NCBI GenBank assembly: GCA_016711045.1
Contig: JADJTT010000001.1
Location: 868,001-932,000 of the forward strand
DNA length: 64,000 bases
From: Saprospirales bacterium
GTDB lineage: Bacteria; Bacteroidota; Bacteroidia; Chitinophagales; Saprospiraceae
Direction of reading: 5' to 3'
Shown: positions 43,020-53,123 of the stretch, in pieces
Layout: each line of letters begins with the position of its first letter
Numbering within the stretch: the first letter of the stretch is position 1
Notes under the pieces: model-generated
The model's database searches: none
Seen by the model: only the letters and a program-made list of their open reading frames with translations
Told to the model about the DNA's origin: nothing
Program-made: the position numbers and the translations under genes

Positions 43020-44436
43020 TCCGCACCAACTTCAACTTTCCTCTTCTTTCACTCGGCACGATCACCTCATTGGCCGCCATTTGTATGGCATCCCTAAAAC
43101 GCAGGCGGAGTTTTTTGGAGTCGGTACTCAACACGCTGTTGCGGTCGAATTGGCCGGTGGCAGAGATGACATACTCGCTGACTGTATTTTCATGGCTGAT
43201 TTCGTCATTGTATAAAAGGCGCAGGTTGCTTGGGGTTTTAACGAGCACGTAGGAGGAATACATGGCATTATCATCCTGGGAAAATTGTTTTTTATGAAAT
43301 ACATTCTCCCAATGTAAAGACCCGTCGGGATTATAGGAAATAATAAAGAGGTCGTCCAGGTAATAATCGGTAACGTAACGACCGCCCACCATGTCAAAGC
43401 GGCCGCCGGATAAGTTGCGCTGGTAGATCCGTTCACGCTCCCCGATCATGAGGATGCCGCCGTCCTTTCGAAGCACAATTTCCCGCACCACAGTTTCCGT
43501 AATGCCTTTGTTTTTGGCGTTAAAATTTTTCCCCATAAAAGCGAGCGCAAAGGTGTCGTCCAGTTCCCTGAATTCCAATATTCCATCCGTTGGGTTAGCC
43601 AGGGGAAACCGCAAGTAAAAAGATCCGGAAGCCCGGGAGAGGTTCTCATCGGTGTATAGGCCTCCCGCCACCAATTGCTGGTTCAGGTTGTCGAAGGCAA
43701 AGCGCACATCGAAGGTATTCCTGTCGCCCATGAGGATTTCAAAGCGCTGCAATTGAAAGCCGAGGGATGGACCGTAGGAGAAAACCTCGTAGTGGTGGCT
43801 GGAGGTAGTGATTCTTCGATTATCCTTATTGAGGACGCAAAACATATTTCCATCGTTATCGATCAGCATTTGCTGAAAATCGCGTTCGAAGACGAGGTCG
43901 TCCGGCGCCAATACCAGTTCCCAGAGTAATGTCAGTGAATCCAGGTCGATGGAATAGAGGTGGATATCCTTGAATTGTTCCAGCTTATAAAGTAAAAGCT
44001 TACTGCGGTCTTCCGAAACGAGCGAATTGAGTGGCGCGGGAAAAAATGCTTCGCCTACAGTAGCTACCGTGGCGGAATCGACGAGGTTGGCCGCCGGATC
44101 ATACCGATGAAGTTTCAGGTGTGACTTGAGGTCATCCCGATAGGTATATGCGATCGAAAACCCCCGTTTCCCATTGATCACATCGACAATCTGTGGGCGA
44201 CGACGATCCAGTTCCAGTTTTTTCTCCCAAACCTGCTCCATTTGCCGGTTGAATCCATATACCTGAAATGTTACAGCCCGATCGCGCAAAAGTAGAAACT
44301 GGCCAGACCACTCCCCCAGGATATCATAGGCGATATCGTCCTGGAGGTCGATTGCTTCCGATACGGTGACTTGCTGTGCAGAAAGGAAGAAAACTGCTGC
44401 ACATACCAGGAAGGCAGTTCCAAAAATTCGTTTCAT
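43009..44436 (-). CDS. secreted protein of unknown function
   Basis: A 475-aa protein with signal peptide MKRIFGTAFLVCAAVFFLSA cleaved before QQ. The mature chain has repeated short segments ending in beta-like motifs (DGGILMIGERE, LHWENVFHKKQFSQDD, YNPDGSL), suggesting a beta-propeller, possibly with PQQ- or NHL-like blades. I do not recognise a named family. The start at 44434-44436 is chosen for the signal peptide; an upstream ATG at 44517 overlaps the M42 gene. It lies 65 bp after the M42 peptidase gene on the same strand. Confidence 0.7.
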   Translation of the reverse strand: MKRIFGTAFLVCAAVFFLSAQQVTVSEAIDLQDDIAYDILGEWSGQFLLLRDRAVTFQVYGFNRQMEQVWEKKLELDRRRPQIVDVINGKRGFSIAYTYRDDLKSHLKLHRYDPAANLVDSATVATVGEAFFPAPLNSLVSEDRSKLLLYKLEQFKDIHLYSIDLDSLTLLWELVLAPDDLVFERDFQQMLIDNDGNMFCVLNKDNRRITTSSHHYEVFSYGPSLGFQLQRFEILMGDRNTFDVRFAFDNLNQQLVAGGLYTDENLSRASGSFYLRFPLANPTDGILEFRELDDTFALAFMGKNFNAKNKGITETVVREIVLRKDGGILMIGERERIYQRNLSGGRFDMVGGRYVTDYYLDDLFIISYNPDGSLHWENVFHKKQFSQDDNAMYSSYVLVKTPSNLRLLYNDEISHENTVSEYVISATGQFDRNSVLSTDSKKLRLRFRDAIQMAANEVIVPSERRGKLKLVRITF

Positions 44437-44501
44437 TGCGCTGAATTGAGTGCTACCTAAATAAACGAAATTTTTGGCGTATTGATCAGTGCTGCCCCAA
44501 C

Positions 44502-45551
44502 TTATTTGAAAGACCAATCGTATTGATCGAGGTTTTGCACACCGGCTTTGAGCAGATCGATGCAGGCGCGGATATCTTCTTTGTGGGCCATTTCGATCAC
44601 CTGGTGAATATGCCGAAGTGGAATGGAGATGGCCCCGGTAATGGAGCCGCTTTTCCCCGACCGCTGGATGCCGGCGGTATCCGTTCCGCCTCCTGTCAGT
44701 ATCTCCGGCTGCCAGGGTATGGAGTGGGAGTCGGCTTGTTCTTTGAGGTAATTCACCATGCGATAGTCGCAGATGGTCGAGCTGTCCATGATCTTAATGG
44801 CTGCACCTTTTCCGAGTTGGGTCACCATTTCATGGGGTTGTGCGCCGGGTACGTCGAAAGCGATCGTCACATCAAGGCCCAATCCGAAATGCGGATCGAT
44901 CAGGTGGGCCGATTTTTGGGCGCCGCGGATACCCACTTCTTCCTGCACGGTGAAAACGCCATACAGGTCGTAGGGTATTTCCCGGTTCTTGAGTTCGCGC
45001 AGCATCTCGAGCAATATAAAGACCGAAACCCGGTTGTCAAGCGATTTGCTGTTGACACAGTCTCCCATTTCAATCAATTCGCGTTCGCGGGTAATGGGAT
45101 CGCCGACAGCCACCAATTTCTTAACTACTTCCTTGGACAAACCCAAGTCCACAAAGAAGTCCTGAATTTGAGGGGCTTTATTGCGCTCCTCCGGCTTCAT
45201 GATATGAATGGGTTTTGAGCCCATTACGCCGATGAGATCCTGCCGGCCATGCACGATGACCCGCTGGGAAGTAAGCGTTTTGGGGTCGAACCCGCCGAGA
45301 GGATGAAAGCGCAAGAACCCATCGTCGTCGATATGGGTGACGATAAAGCTGATCTCATCCATATGGGCGGCGACCATGACCCGTTTAGGTTCCTTGCCCT
45401 TTTTTACCGCGATGACATTCCCCATGGGATCTACTTCGACGTGGTCGACAAGAGGCGTAACCTCTGCCAACACGAGGGTTCGAATACGTTGCTCAAATCC
45501 CGGTGCACCGGGAATTTCACAGATCTTCTTCAGCAAGGCCACATTGATCAT
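44502..45551 (-). CDS. M42 family metallopeptidase (glutamyl/PepA-type aminopeptidase)
   Basis: A 349-aa di-zinc aminopeptidase. The metal ligands and catalytic residues are in place: His63 and Asp65 (AAHMDE), Asp172 (SLDNRVS), Glu204-Glu205 (VQEEVGIRG), Asp227 (LDVTIAFDVPG) and His316 (RHIHQVIE). The N-terminus LLKKICEIPGAPGFEQRIR is canonical. Cytoplasmic, usually a tetrahedral dodecamer (family knowledge), cleaving peptides from the N-terminus. Some M42 members were called endoglucanases; nothing here supports that activity. Confidence 0.92.
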   Translation of the reverse strand: MINVALLKKICEIPGAPGFEQRIRTLVLAEVTPLVDHVEVDPMGNVIAVKKGKEPKRVMVAAHMDEISFIVTHIDDDGFLRFHPLGGFDPKTLTSQRVIVHGRQDLIGVMGSKPIHIMKPEERNKAPQIQDFFVDLGLSKEVVKKLVAVGDPITRERELIEMGDCVNSKSLDNRVSVFILLEMLRELKNREIPYDLYGVFTVQEEVGIRGAQKSAHLIDPHFGLGLDVTIAFDVPGAQPHEMVTQLGKGAAIKIMDSSTICDYRMVNYLKEQADSHSIPWQPEILTGGGTDTAGIQRSGKSGSITGAISIPLRHIHQVIEMAHKEDIRACIDLLKAGVQNLDQYDWSFK

Positions 45552-45675
45552 TTGGAAGCAGTTGAGTTAATTCGTTGGGGACGGAATGAAGAGCCACAAG
45601 GTACAGTTTTTCCGATTTTTTGATCGGGACTTCGTTGAGAAATTGTGTAACATTGCATGAATTCAGCAAACTTCC

Positions 45676-47160
45676 ATGTCGCAAGTCCGGAAACTAGCCA
45701 GCGATACGATGATCTATGGGGTGAGCAGCATCCTCAGCCGACTGCTCAACTACCTCATTCTCACGCCCTACCTTACCCGGGTATTCCTGGAAGGTGCTTA
45801 TGGAGAAATATCCATCCTGTTCACCTATGCGGGTATTCTGACGGTGCTTTTCACCTACCGGATGGAGACATCGTTCTTTCGATTCGGCAGCAGGAATGAA
45901 GAGATGGAAAAGACTTTTTCCACCGGGTCTATTTCGCTCCTGGCTTCCACCCTGGTATTCTCTATTCTGGTCTTGCTGAGCTTACAACCATTGGCCAACT
46001 GGCTCCATTATCCAGACGACCCGGAGTTTATTCTATTGGTGCTTGGCATCATTATCCTGGATACCCTCACCGCCTTGCCCTTTGCCCGCTTGCGCCTGGA
46101 AGGGCGACCTGTCCGTTTTGCGGCCTTGAAAACGGCGCAAATCCTGCTCACGGTCTTGTTCATATTCTTCCTCCTGGAAGTACTTCCGGTATTGGCCCAA
46201 AAAGGAGTGGGCTGGGCCGATTATCTTTTCGACCCGGAAATGCGGGTGGGTTATGTATTTCTGGCCAACCTGCTCGCCAGCGGATCTGTATTGGTGTGCT
46301 TCATTCCCAAATACCTGAAAATGCGCTGGACATTTGACCGTTCTCTTTGGCGGCAAATGATTCGCTACGCCATGCCGTTGGTGATCGTGGGGCTTGCTGC
46401 GGTGGTCAATCAACTGATTGCGCTTCCCCTGCTCGAAAATTTATTGCCAGGGACGCTTGAAGAGAACCGCGCTCAAACGGGTATTTTCAGCGCCGCCTCC
46501 AAGTTGGCAATTCTCATGAACCTCTTTACCCAGGCCTTCAATTACGCTGCCGAGCCTTTCTTTTTTCACCATGCCGCCCGATCCGACTCCCGGGAAATTT
46601 ACGCCCAGACAGGGCAGGCGTTTGCGCTGGTGGGTAGCTTTGTGTTTTTGGGTATCATGCTCTATCTCGACCTCATCCAATTTTTCATTGGCGCGCACAT
46701 GCGCGGCGGATTGGGGGTAGTGCCCATTTTGTTGCTGGCGTATTTCTTTCTGGGCTTGTACTACAATTTTTCCATCTGGTATAAACTGGCCGACCGCACT
46801 ATTATGGGGGCGCTCATTTCAATGGGAGGCGTGGTCATCACCCTGGTTTTGAATTTTTGGCTGGTGCCCATACCTTCCATCGGGTACTACGGCGGCGCTT
46901 GGGCGGCCCTGGCGTGTTTCGGATTTATGGCAATTGCCAGCTTTATTACCGGCCGGAAATATTTCCCGATTCCCTATCCCATTGGCCGTATGATGACCTA
47001 TATTGGAGTGGCTATCGCTTTGTATGCATTGAGTATTTTATTTGGCCATTGGCCCCTAGGAGTACGGCTCCTCGCCAACACAGCCCTGCTGGGCGTATTC
47101 GCACTAATTATTTACCGGTTGGACGGGGCCACATTGCGGGCTATGATCAGCAGGAAATAG
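45676..47160 (+). CDS. polysaccharide flippase / MOP-superfamily transporter
   Basis: A 494-aa membrane protein with about 14 helices. MSQVRKLASDTMIYGVSSIL and LILTPYLTRVFLEGAYGEIS match the polysaccharide-transporter (PST/MVF) branch, and the second half repeats the fold (LKMRWTFDRSLWRQMIRYAM, QTGIFSAASKLAILMNLFTQ). It translocates lipid-linked glycans or peptidoglycan precursors across the inner membrane (family inference). It lies 5 kb beyond the glycan locus among core genes, so it is probably a separate system rather than a replacement for the broken flippase at 35512-36949. Confidence 0.85.
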   Translation: MSQVRKLASDTMIYGVSSILSRLLNYLILTPYLTRVFLEGAYGEISILFTYAGILTVLFTYRMETSFFRFGSRNEEMEKTFSTGSISLLASTLVFSILVLLSLQPLANWLHYPDDPEFILLVLGIIILDTLTALPFARLRLEGRPVRFAALKTAQILLTVLFIFFLLEVLPVLAQKGVGWADYLFDPEMRVGYVFLANLLASGSVLVCFIPKYLKMRWTFDRSLWRQMIRYAMPLVIVGLAAVVNQLIALPLLENLLPGTLEENRAQTGIFSAASKLAILMNLFTQAFNYAAEPFFFHHAARSDSREIYAQTGQAFALVGSFVFLGIMLYLDLIQFFIGAHMRGGLGVVPILLLAYFFLGLYYNFSIWYKLADRTIMGALISMGGVVITLVLNFWLVPIPSIGYYGGAWAALACFGFMAIASFITGRKYFPIPYPIGRMMTYIGVAIALYALSILFGHWPLGVRLLANTALLGVFALIIYRLDGATLRAMISRK

Positions 47161-47213
47161 CGCAAAGCCTTTGGTCAAAGAACTTACTTTTACAAAAAAT
47201 CAGCTATAACGCT

Positions 47214-48071
47214 ATGTTGTCTCTTTTCAGGATTATAAACTTATTTGGCTTTTGGATATTTTTGGTTGGTTTGGGGCCTACCGGACTTCAAAGCCAGGTG
47301 CCCTGGGAAAAACTCCCGGCTGCCGACGCACATTATCAGGCCGGTGAATACGAAAAAGCGCTGGAGAACTACCGTCCCGTCCTCGTTTTTTACAACGAAA
47401 AGAAAACGCTTGTCAAAGCGGCAAGATGTGCGGCGCAGTTGGGGATAAACAAGGAGGCCCTTGGTTATTTAAAAAGGGCCATATCCCTGGGGTGGAACAA
47501 CCCCCAAACCCTGTTGTATGACCGGGAATTGGAACCACTGAAAAAGGAAGCTAAATTCAACCAGTTGGTTTCCCGTATCGAAGCATTTGAAGCCCGGCGT
47601 GCCGCAATAAATAAACCAGAGTTGCTTGCGGAGTTGGAAGCTATCTATGCCGACGACCAAAAATTCAGAAAGCAAAAAGGCCGCGAAAAAGAACAAGCCC
47701 AATTGGATTCGATAAATTTGGTCCGCATAGAGAAACTGATTCACCAGCACGGATGGCTGGGAAGCAACCTGCTAAGTGGCCGCAATTATTGCTGGGTAGC
47801 GATCCAACACCAACCGTTAGAGGTGCAGAAGAAATACGTGGGCCGCATGGCCAGAGCCGTAAAGAAAGGGGAAGAAGATCCAGCTTACCTGGCTTTTCTC
47901 CAGGATCAGATCCTGGTTGCACAAGGAAAAGGGCAAAAATACGGAACCCAGGTCGATTTCGAAAACAAACGGCTCTACCCCATTGATGACCGGGAAAAAG
48001 TAGATATCTACAGGGCCCAGATGGGCCTTGGATCCATTCAGACTTTACTGGACCGATACAAAATTGATTAA
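47214..48071 (+). CDS. DUF6624-domain secreted protein
   Basis: A 285-aa protein with a hydrophobic N-terminus (FRIINLFGFWIFLVGLGPTG) as signal or anchor. Residues ~35-110 look like tetratricopeptide-type helices (AHYQAGEYEKALENYRPVLV). The C-terminal part HGWLGSNLLSGRNYCWVAIQ, ARAVKKGEEDPAYLAFLQDQ and GQKYGTQVDF is the DUF6624 pattern. No catalytic function is known. The ATG at 47214 is chosen; the frame is open far upstream (to 46857), but that part overlaps the flippase gene. It is 12 bp before the amidohydrolase gene. Confidence 0.7.
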   Translation: MLSLFRIINLFGFWIFLVGLGPTGLQSQVPWEKLPAADAHYQAGEYEKALENYRPVLVFYNEKKTLVKAARCAAQLGINKEALGYLKRAISLGWNNPQTLLYDRELEPLKKEAKFNQLVSRIEAFEARRAAINKPELLAELEAIYADDQKFRKQKGREKEQAQLDSINLVRIEKLIHQHGWLGSNLLSGRNYCWVAIQHQPLEVQKKYVGRMARAVKKGEEDPAYLAFLQDQILVAQGKGQKYGTQVDFENKRLYPIDDREKVDIYRAQMGLGSIQTLLDRYKID

Positions 48072-48082
48072 TACCTATACGA

Positions 48083-51079
48083 ATGCAACGAAGTTACATC
48101 CTATTGCTGGCGCTATTCAGCGTATGGGCATCGCTCGCTGTGTATGGACAGGAAACATTCCCCTACAACGGGGTTTCTGACCAGCGCGAAGGCCTGTATG
48201 CGTTCACCGGGGCTACCATCTACACATCCTATCGGGAAAAGCTCGACAACGCTACCCTCCTGATCCGCGATGGAAAAGTAGAGGCTGTTGGTGTAGATGT
48301 TCCAATCCCTTCAGGTGCCGTGGTTTTGCCCTGTCAGGGAAAAACGATCTACCCTTCCTTTATCGACTTGTATGTGGAGTATGGTCTTCCCGAAATAAAA
48401 CCTTCCGGACAAGCTTCGAGGCAAACGCCACAAATGTTGTCCAATAAGCAAGGGGCCTATTCCTGGAACGAGGCCCTGAAACCCGAGTTTCACGCCGACG
48501 AAAACTTTACACCCGACGAGAAAGCGGCAACGGAACTCCGCAAATTGGGTTTCGGCGCTGTGCTGACGCATCAAAAGGACGGCATTTCCAGGGGAAGTGG
48601 CGCTATGGTGTGGTTGGGCGAGGGCAATGCCCACGAACAAATTCTGAAAGAACAGGCTTCTCACCACCTTTCATTTAGCAAGGGGAAATCTACCCAAAAT
48701 TACCCCAGCTCACTCATGGGGAGTATCGCACTTTTGCGGCAAACCTATCTGGATGGGAAATGGTATGCCGGTCCGGGTAAAGAAGAGGAGATCAACCTCT
48801 CCCTGGAAGCCTGGAACGAGCTGCAGGCTCTCCCCCAGGTATTTGAAGTCAATGATGCCCTGGATGCCTTGCGGGCATATAAGTTGGGACAGGAGTTTGG
48901 CGTGAAATACATTCTCAAAGAGGGAGGTAAAGCCTACCAACGGCTCGAAGAGATCAAAAAAACCGGCGCGCCCATCATTGTTTCCCTCAATTTTCCGGAT
49001 GCCTATGATGTGGAAGATCCCTATGACGCGCTCCGGGTAGATCTGGCCGATATGAAGCATTGGGAATTGGCTCCTGCCAATCCTGGTCGCCTGGCTGCAG
49101 CAGGCATCCCCATCGCCCTTACTACCGATGGGCAGAAAAAGATAAGCGATTTTTGGACCAGCTTGCGCAAAGCGATTCAATACGGCCTTTCCAAAGAAGA
49201 TGCCTTAAAAGCACTCACGTATACCCCTGCCAGCCTGATGGGGGTGTACGACGAGGTGGGGAGTCTTTCCAAAGGAAAAACGGCTAATTTCCTCCTTGTT
49301 TCAGGGGATGTATTTGACGAAGAAGCCGTTATTTATCAAAACTGGGTCAAAGGCAAACCCCATGTGCTCCAATCGATGGAAGTCCCCACGTGGTCTGGGG
49401 TATACCGCTTGCAGGTGGCCGACCAGGAGTGGTTATGGCATATATCCGGCAATCCGGCAAAACCGGATATGAAGTTAAAAATAGACGACACGACTGATAT
49501 CAAGGTTAATTACAAATACGAGCAGGGCCTCCTTACCCTTTCATTTTCTCCCGAAAAAGGGAAAGGACAAATAAGGCTTAATGGTACACAGACAGCAGGC
49601 TCCTGGTCGGGAAAGGGTCAACTGGATAATGGTACCTGGGTGAATTGGCAAGCTAATCCGACCAGGGGAATAGCGGATAAAGAAGAAAAACGGGATGAGA
49701 AAAAGGATGCCGCACCCGGCGCACCCGGAGAAATCACCTATCCATTTATGGCTTATGGCTGGACTACCAGACCTCCCATAGAATCTTATCTCATACGCAA
49801 TGCCACGGTTTGGACGTGCGAAGAGGGGGGCATATTGCAAAATACGGATGTGCTGCTCGAAAATGGAAAGATCGCACAGGTCGGACAGAAATTGCCATTG
49901 AAGCGGGGAACCATCGAGATCGATGGTACGGGCAAGCACGTGACGCCCGGGATCATCGACGAGCACTCCCACATAGCAATCTCCCGCGGAGTGAATGAAG
50001 GCACCCAGGCCAGTTCCGCAGAAGTCCGGATCGGGGATGTAGTGAACTCGGAAGATATCAACATCTACCGCCAATTATCGGGTGGAGTGACGACTTCCCA
50101 GTTGCTGCACGGTTCTGCCAATCCGATCGGAGGGCAGTCGGCTATTATTAAATTGCGGTGGGGGTATACGCCGGAAGAGATGAAATTTGAAGCCGCCTCG
50201 CCCTTCATCAAGTTTGCCCTCGGCGAAAATGTCAAGCAAAGCAACTGGGGAGACAATGCCCGTGTTCGCTACCCGCAAACCCGTATGGGGGTAGAACAGG
50301 TATTTGAAGATTATTTCACCCGTGCCCGGGAATACGGAGCGGTGAAAAAATCGGGAAAACCCTACCGGGTCGATCTGGAGTTGGAGGCCTTGTTGGAAGT
50401 TCTGGAGAGCAAGCGCTTCATCACCTGCCACTCCTACCGGCAGAGCGAGATCAATATGCTCATGAAGGTAGCTGAGCGGCATGGATTCCGCGTCAATACA
50501 TTTACTCATATCCTGGAAGGCTATAAAGTAGCCGACAAGATGGTGGCGCATGGCGCCGGAGGATCGAGTTTTTCCGACTGGTGGGCCTACAAATTCGAAG
50601 TATACGAGGCTATTCCTTACAACGGGGCGATCATGCACGAGCAAGGGGTAACGGTTGCTTTCAACTCTGACGATGCGGAGATGGCACGCCGCCTGAACCA
50701 GGAGGCGGGTAAAGCCGTGAAATATGGTGGTGTTTCGGAGGAAGAGGCGTTGAAATTCGTGACGCTCAATCCGGCAAAACTCCTTCATATCGATAACCAC
50801 GTGGGCAGTATCAAAGCAGGTAAAGATGCCGATGTGGTAGTCTGGTCTGATAATCCGCTATCGGTCTATGCCGTTGCAGAGAAAACCTTTGTCGATGGGA
50901 TCAAATTCTTTGATTTAGAAGAAGACACGGCCATGCGGGAAGCGGTGCAAAAAGAACGCGCCCGCCTGATCCAGAAAATGCTGGCAGAGAAGAAAGGGGG
51001 CGGTAAAACGCAACCAGGCGGCCGCCGTTTTCAGCATCTGTATCATTGTGATGATATGGAAGATGAAGGGAGTTTTTAG
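48083..51079 (+). CDS. secreted tandem amidohydrolase
   Basis: A 998-aa protein, signal peptide MQRSYILLLALFSVWASLAV. It contains two amidohydrolase (imidazolonepropionase-like) modules. In the first (about 30-450), the place of the metal motif HxH reads FIDLYVEYGL, so the metal site is lost. The second (about 560-980) keeps DEHSHIAIS (His628, His630), SGGVTTSQLLHGSANPIGGQ, CHSYRQSEI, FTHILEGY and FNSDDAEMARR, a plausible zinc site. The linker is acidic/Lys-rich. Substrate unknown; periplasmic or outer-membrane location is likely. It is followed by a terminator and a related second gene. Confidence 0.85.
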   Translation: MQRSYILLLALFSVWASLAVYGQETFPYNGVSDQREGLYAFTGATIYTSYREKLDNATLLIRDGKVEAVGVDVPIPSGAVVLPCQGKTIYPSFIDLYVEYGLPEIKPSGQASRQTPQMLSNKQGAYSWNEALKPEFHADENFTPDEKAATELRKLGFGAVLTHQKDGISRGSGAMVWLGEGNAHEQILKEQASHHLSFSKGKSTQNYPSSLMGSIALLRQTYLDGKWYAGPGKEEEINLSLEAWNELQALPQVFEVNDALDALRAYKLGQEFGVKYILKEGGKAYQRLEEIKKTGAPIIVSLNFPDAYDVEDPYDALRVDLADMKHWELAPANPGRLAAAGIPIALTTDGQKKISDFWTSLRKAIQYGLSKEDALKALTYTPASLMGVYDEVGSLSKGKTANFLLVSGDVFDEEAVIYQNWVKGKPHVLQSMEVPTWSGVYRLQVADQEWLWHISGNPAKPDMKLKIDDTTDIKVNYKYEQGLLTLSFSPEKGKGQIRLNGTQTAGSWSGKGQLDNGTWVNWQANPTRGIADKEEKRDEKKDAAPGAPGEITYPFMAYGWTTRPPIESYLIRNATVWTCEEGGILQNTDVLLENGKIAQVGQKLPLKRGTIEIDGTGKHVTPGIIDEHSHIAISRGVNEGTQASSAEVRIGDVVNSEDINIYRQLSGGVTTSQLLHGSANPIGGQSAIIKLRWGYTPEEMKFEAASPFIKFALGENVKQSNWGDNARVRYPQTRMGVEQVFEDYFTRAREYGAVKKSGKPYRVDLELEALLEVLESKRFITCHSYRQSEINMLMKVAERHGFRVNTFTHILEGYKVADKMVAHGAGGSSFSDWWAYKFEVYEAIPYNGAIMHEQGVTVAFNSDDAEMARRLNQEAGKAVKYGGVSEEEALKFVTLNPAKLLHIDNHVGSIKAGKDADVVVWSDNPLSVYAVAEKTFVDGIKFFDLEEDTAMREAVQKERARLIQKMLAEKKGGGKTQPGGRRFQHLYHCDDMEDEGSF

Positions 51080-51090
51080 TTTTAATGATC

Positions 51091-51112
51091 AGTCCCGATT
51101 GCTATCGGGATT
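51091..51112 (+). terminator. terminator between the two amidohydrolase genes
   Basis: The arms AGTCCCGAT (51091-51099) and ATCGGGATT (51104-51112) pair over 9 bp with one wobble, a TGCT loop and a following T-rich stretch ATTTTTTAGTT. Confidence 0.75.
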
Positions 51113-51131
51113 ATTTTTTAGTTGATAAAAG

Positions 51132-52418
51132 ATGATTATGCGATTCATATATAGCGTAATAGTTATTTTTCTGGCCACTTTTTATGCAGAGGGCCAGTTG
51201 ACGATCCCGGCGCCGGTACAGGGAGAACCTATGGTGTTGTTGCATGCCACGGCACATTTAGGCAACGGCAAGGTAATCGAAGATGCAGCAGTAGCCTTTG
51301 ACATGGGAATGATCACCTTTGTGGGAACGAGCAAAGAATGGCCGGGCTACGATAGCTACATTTCAGTGGATGTGACGGGGAAACACGTGTACCCGGGGTT
51401 CATCGCCACGAATTCTTCCCTGGGATTGAATGAAATTTCGGCTGTGCGGGCCACCCTCGACGAGGAGGAAGTGGGGGGGCTCAATCCCAACGCACGGGCG
51501 CTGATTGCCTATAATACAGATTCGGAAGTAATACCTACCGTTCGTTCGAACGGGGTATTGTTGGCGCAGATCGTTCCGCAGGGAGGTTCGGTAGCCGGGC
51601 TATCGAGTGTCGTGCAGTTGGATGCCTGGAATTGGGAAGATGCAGCCTACCGGACTGATGAAGGAATACATGTATATTGGCCACGAGCTACCCGGTTCAG
51701 CCGCCGGGAGTTTACTATGGAGCCAAACGAGGCATATGCCGAAGAACTGCAGGCATTGGAAATGTTGCTCAAAGAAGCTGCCGCGTATGCCAAATTAGCT
51801 GATCACCAGCCAAAGAACCTGAAGCTGGAAGCGATGCGAGGGCTGTTTTTGGGAGAAAAAACCTTTTTTGTACACGCCGACGAAGCAAAAGATATCCAAA
51901 GGGCTGTACTATTAGGGGAGGAATTTGGCTTGAAGACCGTCATTGTCGGTGCACGCGATGCCTGGATGGTTGCCGATTTTTTAAAAGAAAAAGAAGCAGC
52001 CGTAATCTTCCAGCAGACACAAAGCTTGCCCGGGCATGAAGATGACGCGGTAGATCAGCCCTTCCACACGCCCGCTCAATTGAAGGAAGCAGGAGTCCTG
52101 TTTTGCCTGAGTGGAGAAGGCGCCTGGCAGCAGCGCAACCTGCCTTTTCAGGCCGGACAAGCCGTAGGGCATGGACTCGACAAGGAGGCTGCCCTGCAGG
52201 CCATCACCCTCGATGCCGCCCGGATACTGGGCATTGACAAAACCACCGGTTCGGTAGAGAAAGGAAAAGATGCTACGCTTTTCATTTCTGCAGGCGATGC
52301 CCTGGACATGCGCAGTTCGCTGGTAGAAAAAGCCTTCATTCAAGGGCGGCAGGTGGATCTGAACGATAAGCACAAGGCGTTGTACCAGAAGTTTCAGGCT
52401 AAGTACCAACGCAATTAA
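51132..52418 (+). CDS. amidohydrolase-like protein lacking metal ligands
   Basis: A 428-aa secreted protein (signal MIMRFIYSVIVIFLATFYAEG). It follows the amidohydrolase layout: YPGFIATNSSLGLNEISAVR sits where PGFIDxHxH is expected, so both histidines are missing. The later GHGLDKEAALQAITLDAARI and LGIDKTTGSVEKGKDATLFI composite-sheet ending is intact. It resembles the first half of the 48083 protein and probably acts as a non-catalytic partner of it (inference). The start could equally be the ATG at 51138. Confidence 0.8.
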   Translation: MIMRFIYSVIVIFLATFYAEGQLTIPAPVQGEPMVLLHATAHLGNGKVIEDAAVAFDMGMITFVGTSKEWPGYDSYISVDVTGKHVYPGFIATNSSLGLNEISAVRATLDEEEVGGLNPNARALIAYNTDSEVIPTVRSNGVLLAQIVPQGGSVAGLSSVVQLDAWNWEDAAYRTDEGIHVYWPRATRFSRREFTMEPNEAYAEELQALEMLLKEAAAYAKLADHQPKNLKLEAMRGLFLGEKTFFVHADEAKDIQRAVLLGEEFGLKTVIVGARDAWMVADFLKEKEAAVIFQQTQSLPGHEDDAVDQPFHTPAQLKEAGVLFCLSGEGAWQQRNLPFQAGQAVGHGLDKEAALQAITLDAARILGIDKTTGSVEKGKDATLFISAGDALDMRSSLVEKAFIQGRQVDLNDKHKALYQKFQAKYQRN

Positions 52419-52491
52419 TAGAATTTAACGTGACATTAAGCAACTTCTCAGGTCCTTTCAGCGTACAAAGGGGAGAAAATATTTTCAACAT

Positions 52492-53103
52492 ATGAAAAAG
52501 CTTTTGCTGGTAGTCGCTGTACTTTTTTCAACGGCAGCTATTTTTGCCCAGGATATCCCAGGGGATCGCCGCAAGACCGTGGAGATCGACGGAAACATCC
52601 TGACGCAAATCGTTACAGAAGAAGGCGATACCTTATTGCTGGCTAATCTGAATGATATTTCCATCTCTTCTCCCCGCACCTTTAAAAACCGGGACGAATA
52701 CCTGCTCTACATGAAATATCGCCGGTATGCCCTGGTCGTATACCCCTATGCCAAGGAAGCGATTCGGATCTTCCGGGAAACCGAATGGGCTACTACGGAG
52801 ATGAAAGATCGGGAGCGCAAGCGCTATATCCGTAAATTGCAACGCGAACTCGAAGAGAAATTTGAAGATCCGTTGAAAAACCTGACCAGAACCCAGGGTT
52901 ATATCCTGGTCAAGATGGTGGAACGCGAACTGGATACCAATATGTACGATTTGATCAAAGGTCTGCGAGGCGGTTTTACTGCTTCTTACTGGAGTACGTT
53001 TAGCCGCTTCTATGGATTCCAGTTGAAAGATGGGTATATCATAGGTAATGATCCCATTCTGGATGTGGTCCTTCAGGACTTTGACATTTCATACAAGTTC
53101 TGA
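52492..53103 (+). CDS. DUF4294 family exported protein
   Basis: A 203-aa protein with signal peptide MKKLLLVVAVLFSTAAIFAQ. The mature sequence NILTQIVTEEGDTLLLANLN, MKYRRYALVVYPYAKEAIRI, RKRYIRKLQRELEEKFEDPL and KNLTRTQGYILVKMVERELD is the DUF4294 pattern, widely conserved in Bacteroidota, function unknown. Helical and strongly charged in the middle. It lies 20 bp before the DinB-cupin gene. Confidence 0.85.
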   Translation: MKKLLLVVAVLFSTAAIFAQDIPGDRRKTVEIDGNILTQIVTEEGDTLLLANLNDISISSPRTFKNRDEYLLYMKYRRYALVVYPYAKEAIRIFRETEWATTEMKDRERKRYIRKLQRELEEKFEDPLKNLTRTQGYILVKMVERELDTNMYDLIKGLRGGFTASYWSTFSRFYGFQLKDGYIIGNDPILDVVLQDFDISYKF

Positions 53104-53123
53104 AATCACGCAAGTGCCTGCCT

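Noticed and set aside
46857..47213. Upstream extension of the DUF6624 gene
   Set aside because: It lies in another frame inside the flippase gene and has no homology; the ATG at 47214 begins a proper hydrophobic leader.
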